Source: Flavobacteriaceae bacterium UBA5534
GTDB lineage: Bacteria > Bacteroidota > Bacteroidia > Flavobacteriales > Flavobacteriaceae
DNA length: 59,564 nt
Assembly (NCBI GenBank): GCA_002426015.1
Contig: DINS01000026.1
Coordinates: 109,750-169,313, forward strand
Direction of reading: 5' to 3'
The notes beneath the pieces are model-generated. The model was not told where the DNA came from. It was given only the letters and a program-made list of their open reading frames with translations, and searched no databases. This document shows, in pieces, positions 55,515 to 59,564 of this stretch (the first letter of the stretch is position 1; the number at the start of each line of letters is the position of its first letter). The position numbers and the translations under genes were made by a program.

Positions 55515-56348
55515 TTATAGTTTTAAATAATCTTTGGTGCTAAACTTATAGTCTAAAGCTTCAATGGCCACACACTCCATAGTTCCCGAAGTGTTTTTTT
55601 TACCTTTGTTTGTTTTATCGATCATTTCCATATGCATCAAAAGTGCACCCTTATAATTTTTGAATTGTTCTTTTATAGGTTCAGGATAACGATCCATTTC
55701 AGACTTGAAAACTTGATCAAAACTCACGGGCGCATCTACGGTAAAATAGGATATAAATACATACTCATCATTTTCAAACTTTTTACCTATGCAATCGTAT
55801 CCTAAAAATGTTTTATTGGGCAAGTCTGTTATGGTTAAATCCTCCAGCGATGGAGATTCAATGTCTTCAATATCATCCATGGTTTCATCCATATCAATCG
55901 AAGTTGCCGTTACCACTTTGTTGCCACCGCTTTCCATAAACATAAAAGTAGCATTTGCATCATCATCAATGACCATAAAAAACGGTACGCCAGCGTTCAT
56001 TTTCATGCCCATATATGTGGCATCAGGCTCAAGAAAATAGTCTAAGTCCATCTCTCCGCTTGCAGTAGTCATCTTTAACTGGTATTTATATGAAAATTGA
56101 TAAGAGTCTGGAACATTTTTGGCATCTACCTTTTTGCCCTTTGCTTGCGGGCTATTGAGGTTGACATCAAAAATTTTGTCTAAAGAATTAGAAGCTTTTT
56201 CGGAAGCTTTTTCGGCAGTTTTCTCAACAACAGTCTGTTCTACCTTCTCTTCAATCCTTTTCTTGAGTTTTTTTAATAATTGAGCCTCTGAGGTTTGTGT
56301 AAAACCCACCAACAACAAAAGTAATATTATGTACCTTGACCTTTTCAT
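55515..56348 (-). CDS. DUF4412-like secreted protein with N-terminal amphipathic helix
   Basis: Signal peptide (ends TSEAQ), then a Lys/Glu helix (LLKKLKKRIEEKVEQTVVEK), then a DUF4412-like domain (SYQFSYKYQLKMTTASGEM, NKTFLGYDCIGKKFENDEY). DUF4412 proteins are secreted, of unknown role. It is the first gene of the minus-strand cluster; its promoter has a perfect -7 TAAGTTTG and lies beside the LytTR-type repeats. Confidence 0.78.
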   Translation of the reverse strand: MKRSRYIILLLLLVGFTQTSEAQLLKKLKKRIEEKVEQTVVEKTAEKASEKASNSLDKIFDVNLNSPQAKGKKVDAKNVPDSYQFSYKYQLKMTTASGEMDLDYFLEPDATYMGMKMNAGVPFFMVIDDDANATFMFMESGGNKVVTATSIDMDETMDDIEDIESPSLEDLTITDLPNKTFLGYDCIGKKFENDEYVFISYFTVDAPVSFDQVFKSEMDRYPEPIKEQFKNYKGALLMHMEMIDKTNKGKKNTSGTMECVAIEALDYKFSTKDYLKL

Positions 56349-56364
56349 AATTATTGTTTTGAAA

Positions 56365-56372
56365 CAAACTTA
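56365..56372 (-). promoter_or_regulatory. -7 box of the secreted cluster
   Basis: TAAGTTTG on the minus strand, perfect TAnnTTTG; no TTG at -33. It is 29 bp from the left repeat pair, consistent with an activator-dependent promoter. The leader to the ATG is short. Confidence 0.55.
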
Positions 56373-56400
56373 ACCATCAACAGTTGTTTTAAAAACACGT

Positions 56401-56434
56401 ATTTAGAATTTGGCAGATTCCATTTAGAATTTGG
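56401..56434. promoter_or_regulatory. Direct-repeat pair (ATTTAGAATTTGG x2): probable LytTR operator
   Basis: Two identical 13-bp elements at 56401-56413 and 56422-56434, 21 bp start to start (two helical turns), the geometry of LytTR binding sites. This pair faces the minus-strand secreted-protein cluster. Confidence 0.75.
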
Positions 56435-56453
56435 AAAAAGCAGCTTTTGCTAA

Positions 56454-56487
56454 CCAAATTCTAAACCCAGACAGCCAAATTCTAAAT
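56454..56487. promoter_or_regulatory. Inverted direct-repeat pair: probable LytTR operator
   Basis: CCAAATTCTAAAC (56454-56466) and CCAAATTCTAAAT (56475-56487), reverse complements of the left pair (12/13 and 13/13), again 21 bp apart. This pair faces the sensor kinase gene. Confidence 0.75.
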
Positions 56488-56515
56488 TTTGTATAAAGGA
56501 GTAGAAATCATTTTA

Positions 56516-56522
56516 TATATTG
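56516..56522 (+). promoter_or_regulatory. -7 box of the sensor kinase gene
   Basis: TATATTG, 29 bp from the right repeat pair (mirror of the minus-strand side) and about 48 bp before the ATG. A TTG at 56489-56491 lies 24 bp upstream, longer than usual. Confidence 0.45.
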
Positions 56523-56570
56523 TAAGCAATTGAATGGTTAGATGCTTTTGGCTTTAAAATATATGGCAAA

Positions 56571-58598
56571 ATGAAAAAACAGGTAATCATTGTGCTTCTC
56601 TTTCTTTTAGGGTTTTATACCTTATCTGCCCAGATTAAGGCAGATGCTATTGCCTCAAGGTTGGAACTAATAGGCAATCCAGAGGTGCAAGCCTTAAAAA
56701 GCGCTAGCAATGTTTCGATTGATAATATTATAAAAAGTACTTCATGGAAAGCTTATGACTCTACATTTACCGCAAGTAGAGACACAGTAGTTTGGATGAG
56801 TTTCAAACTAAAAAATACTACTCAAAATAGTCTTACAACCTATCTTTTTTACGATGGTCATTACATCGATATTTACCTTGAAAAAGAGGATGAGTACGAA
56901 CATTACAAAAATGGTTACTTTAGGCCATTAAACCAACGCCCTAAACCAAAATCGTACTTTTTTACCGAACTCCAACTTTCACCATTGCAACAGTCGCAAT
57001 GCTATATAAAATTGAGTACTGATTATAAAAGCACAAGATTTAACCCTCCCATTTTGTATTCAAAAATTGGGCATCTGGAGTTTACGGACAATTTGCAAAA
57101 AAATCATGACCCACCCATAGCGTTTATCTACGTCTATCTGATTTCGATGTGCTGTATTGCTCTTTTTGTTTTGGTGTTTTGTTTTCGTTTGCAGAAACGA
57201 ATTTATGTCTACTACTTTGGCTATCTACTTTTTCAAATTATTTATGCGCTATTGGTCTTACAAACTACACCTGCCACCATAGCAAACTTTGCGCTTCACT
57301 TTCCATATTTTTCAAACCTGATATCGGAATCTGCACAATTTACCTTTATTGGCTTTTATATTTTGTTTATACAGCATTTGCTTACAGTAAAAATGTTTGA
57401 CCTTAAACTGGCCAAAATATTAAAAATATTTGCTATTATTTGCTTCACTTATGCCATATTATGGTTTGGGTTTAATCTTGTTTGGGTTGATTTCGATATT
57501 AGAAGAATAGCATCTATAATAATACGAGTCATTGTTTTACCTCTTAATCTATTTTTGTTTTTCTGGATAATTTACAAGGTAAAACATCCATTACTCAAAT
57601 ATTTTGTTGTGGGACAGAGTCTTTTTTTTATAGGTTCTGCTCTTTCATCCATTGTTTACTACAGTGGCTTAAACCAAGTACCCAATGGCATTTTTAGTTT
57701 CCCATACTCGCAAAACGTCATCTTTATGGTGGGGCTTTTGGGCGAAGTACTCTGTTTTTCAATAGCTTTAGGAGAAAGTATGTTTCTTATGCAAAAAGAT
57801 AAAGAAAAGACGAGCCAAAAATTGATTGAGCAGTTACAGCAAAACCAAATTATGGAAACCAATATGCGCAAGGAATTGGATAAACAAATCAACCAAAAAA
57901 CTGAAGAACTGGTACAGCTCTATTCTAAAATAGAAAAACAAAAAGAAGAACAACTCAAAAAATCGTTTAATGAACGTTTACGAAACATGGAAATGTTGGC
58001 ATTGCGCTCGCAAATGAACCCACATTTTATATTCAATAGTTTAAATGCTCTTAAAAATTTAGTCATGCAGTCACGAGAGGAAGATGCTATTAGTTATTTG
58101 GATAATTTTTCTTTATTGCTTCGTAACATATTGCAAAACAGCAGTGAAAATACTATTACCGTAGAAGAAGAACTTGAAATATTAGAACTATACCTTTCTT
58201 TGGAAAAAAGTAGGTTAGGGAATGATTTTTCCTACGTCATCCAATGTGATTCCCGTGAAATACTATCACAATATAGCATACCACCCTTATTGTTACAACC
58301 TTTCGTAGAGAATGCTATATGGCATGGGCTTTATCCAAGTAATAAACCTGAAAAAAAACTTTCCTTGGTGTTTGACACTTCCAAACAACTGCAAATTATT
58401 ATTGAAGATAATGGAATTGGACGAAAAGAAAGTAGTAAGACAAAAAAAACACATCAATCTGCTGGAACCAATATTACAAAGGAACGGTTAACACTTTACA
58501 ACCATGTAAGTCATACCCAAATGCAACTCAGCATTTTGGACTTGGAAGATAACGGTAAACCTTCTGGCACGCGCATCACAATAACATATAACGATTAG
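56571..58598 (+). CDS. LytS/YehU-type sensor histidine kinase
   Basis: 675 residues: signal peptide (ends LSAQI), an extracellular 7TMR-DISM-like sensor (about 35-170), seven membrane segments (about 180-400; AFIYVYLISMCCIALFVLV onward), a coiled coil (IEKQKEEQLKKSFNERL) and a His_kinase domain with phospho-acceptor His485 in MNPHFIFNSLNAL, then HATPase motifs (PPLLLQPFVENAIWHG, IEDNGIG). Senses an unknown ligand outside the cell and phosphorylates the LytTR regulator encoded 3 bp downstream. Confidence 0.93.
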   Translation: MKKQVIIVLLFLLGFYTLSAQIKADAIASRLELIGNPEVQALKSASNVSIDNIIKSTSWKAYDSTFTASRDTVVWMSFKLKNTTQNSLTTYLFYDGHYIDIYLEKEDEYEHYKNGYFRPLNQRPKPKSYFFTELQLSPLQQSQCYIKLSTDYKSTRFNPPILYSKIGHLEFTDNLQKNHDPPIAFIYVYLISMCCIALFVLVFCFRLQKRIYVYYFGYLLFQIIYALLVLQTTPATIANFALHFPYFSNLISESAQFTFIGFYILFIQHLLTVKMFDLKLAKILKIFAIICFTYAILWFGFNLVWVDFDIRRIASIIIRVIVLPLNLFLFFWIIYKVKHPLLKYFVVGQSLFFIGSALSSIVYYSGLNQVPNGIFSFPYSQNVIFMVGLLGEVLCFSIALGESMFLMQKDKEKTSQKLIEQLQQNQIMETNMRKELDKQINQKTEELVQLYSKIEKQKEEQLKKSFNERLRNMEMLALRSQMNPHFIFNSLNALKNLVMQSREEDAISYLDNFSLLLRNILQNSSENTITVEEELEILELYLSLEKSRLGNDFSYVIQCDSREILSQYSIPPLLLQPFVENAIWHGLYPSNKPEKKLSLVFDTSKQLQIIIEDNGIGRKESSKTKKTHQSAGTNITKERLTLYNHVSHTQMQLSILDLEDNGKPSGTRITITYND

Positions 58599-58601
58599 AC
58601 A

Positions 58602-59363
58602 ATGAAAAAAATTATAATTATAGATGATGAAACACATTGCATAAACGTTCTGACAAGTCTTATAAAAAAAGTACATACTGACTATGAAATTATCGGAACA
58701 TTTAGCAACCCAGAAACAGGTTTGGAGTTTATTAAAACTAATCCACCAGACCTTCTATTTTTAGATATCGAAATGCCCAATCTTAATGGTTTTGCTTTGT
58801 TGGATAAAATATTACCCATAGATTTTGACATTATTTTTACAACAGCTTATGACCAATATGCCATTCGCGCCTTTGAGTATAGTGCCATTAACTACTTGCT
58901 AAAGCCCATAACAGAGAAAAGCATCGTAAAGGCACTATCCGGCTGGGAAAAACGACGCAAAAAGACCACTATAGAACAATGGCAATTATTACATAACAAT
59001 ATAAACAGTCCGGTAATTAATGCTTCTAGAATTGCATTGCCGACAGCAGTAGGCTACCATATTGTGGATATAAAAAATATTGTACGTTGTGAATCAGATA
59101 ACAACTATACTTATTTTTTTTTAGTCAATGAAAATAATCTACTTATATGTAAAACCCTTAAAGAAATAGAAAAAATGCTTAGTGATTATGGTTTTTTACG
59201 TGTACATCAATCCCATTTAATCAACCCACAATTTGTTAAAGCCATTCTTAAACAAGATGGAGGAATAGTACTTATGAACGATAAAAAAGAAATCCCAGTT
59301 TCAAGGCAAAAGCGAAATGAAATTAACAATATCTTGGAATCTATGCTGAGATTTGGGCAATGA
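58602..59363 (+). CDS. LytTR-family response regulator
   Basis: 253 residues. Receiver domain with Asp55 in LLFLDIEMPN and Lys in YLLKPI, then a LytTR DNA-binding domain (about 140-250; RCESDNNYTYFFL, FLRVHQSHLINPQFV, IPVSRQKRNEI). LytTR proteins bind two imperfect direct repeats about 21 bp apart, which is exactly what lies in the divergent region before the kinase gene, so it probably autoregulates and controls the secreted cluster. Confidence 0.94.
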   Translation: MKKIIIIDDETHCINVLTSLIKKVHTDYEIIGTFSNPETGLEFIKTNPPDLLFLDIEMPNLNGFALLDKILPIDFDIIFTTAYDQYAIRAFEYSAINYLLKPITEKSIVKALSGWEKRRKKTTIEQWQLLHNNINSPVINASRIALPTAVGYHIVDIKNIVRCESDNNYTYFFLVNENNLLICKTLKEIEKMLSDYGFLRVHQSHLINPQFVKAILKQDGGIVLMNDKKEIPVSRQKRNEINNILESMLRFGQ

Positions 59364-59492
59364 AATATTTTTATCATTATTCAAAAAAATCACTTCAAAA
59401 AGCACAATAACATACAAATTGATTAAATGTGATTTAACTTTAAAAACATAGAGAGTGAAGGCTTATTATCATATCATTTTAAAAGCATAAAA

Positions 59493-59527
59493 CAAAAAAA
59501 ATCCCCAACAAATAAATGTTGAGGATT
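59493..59527 (-). terminator. Intrinsic terminator after the second 5S gene
   Basis: Eleven-position stem (59500-59510 with 59517-59527) with one mismatch, 6-nt loop, T-run on the minus strand. Confidence 0.8.
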
Positions 59528-59533
59528 CTAAAA

Positions 59534-59564
59534 AAGGCGATGACCTACTCTCCCACAAATGCAG
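59534..59564 (-). rRNA. rrf: 5S ribosomal RNA, 3' end only (cut by window end)
   Basis: Matches the 3' end of the 5S at 50.25 kb except for one base (GTCATCGCC versus GTCGTCGCC). Upstream parts, and probably the 23S and 16S genes, lie beyond the window. Confidence 0.85.

Noticed and set aside
1..59564. CRISPR arrays, transposases, prophage genes
   Set aside because: No regularly spaced identical repeats and no integrase, transposase or structural phage genes were found.

Overview
The window reads as a chromosomal segment of a marine-type Flavobacteriaceae bacterium (phylum Bacteroidota). The evidence is low GC with many A/T-ending codons, type IX secretion and gliding genes (porU, porV, gldJ), many secreted proteins ending in a type A T9SS sorting domain, promoters of the Bacteroidota type (TTG, about 19-20 bp, TAnnTTTG), a FecI/FecR/TonB-receptor regulatory set, and the PafA-type alkaline phosphatase. 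Genus cannot be decided from this sequence.

Layout. 0-7.8 kb: end of a family 2 glycosyltransferase, then nuclease, PafA phosphatase, MlaE/MlaF lipid transporter, DUF389 membrane protein, mannose-1-phosphate guanylyltransferase and a SprT-like metalloprotein. 7.8-13.2 kb: an accessory-looking stretch with an AbiH phage-defence gene in a cassette-like setting (long imperfect palindrome and near-identical 10-bp flanks), an NAD(P)-binding reductase and two beta-lactamase-fold serine hydrolases. 13.2-26.9 kb: core genes (SDR, M28 peptidase, pdhC/pdhA, cdd, porV/porU, gldJ, murF). 26.9-29.8 kb: a tight five-gene minus-strand operon (OB-fold protein, T9SS cargo, DUF5777 barrel, monohaem cytochrome c lipoprotein, YceI). 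29.9-35.1 kb: an ECF sigma / FecR / TonB-receptor module with a divergent acidic lipoprotein. A perfect 29-bp sequence lies, inverted, in front of both the lipoprotein and fecR, most simply the sigma factor's own promoter. 35.1-43.7 kb: two valine tRNAs, folC, tonB-exbD-exbB, nhaD, glutamate/leucine-type dehydrogenase, anmK and an acyl-CoA dehydrogenase.

43.7-50.2 kb holds a NarL-type two-component pair followed by an ELWxxDGT-repeat T9SS protein and two secreted proteins of unknown function, one with lytic-transglycosylase-like motifs. 50.2-59.5 kb is bracketed by two minus-strand 5S rRNA genes. The first has no 23S rRNA beside it; the second is cut by the window end. Between them lie seven minus-strand genes for exported or lipoprotein products (two with T9SS sorting domains) and a plus-strand LytS/LytTR two-component pair. 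The divergent intergenic region between them carries four copies of a 13-bp element as two direct-repeat pairs (21-bp period), mirror-arranged, each exactly 29 bp from a -7 box. This is probably the LytTR operator, tying the sensor pair to the secreted-protein cluster.

The best candidates for undescribed biology are the LytTR-controlled secreted cluster, the sigma-FecR-receptor-lipoprotein regulon with its mirrored promoter, the five-gene redox operon, and the AbiH cassette.
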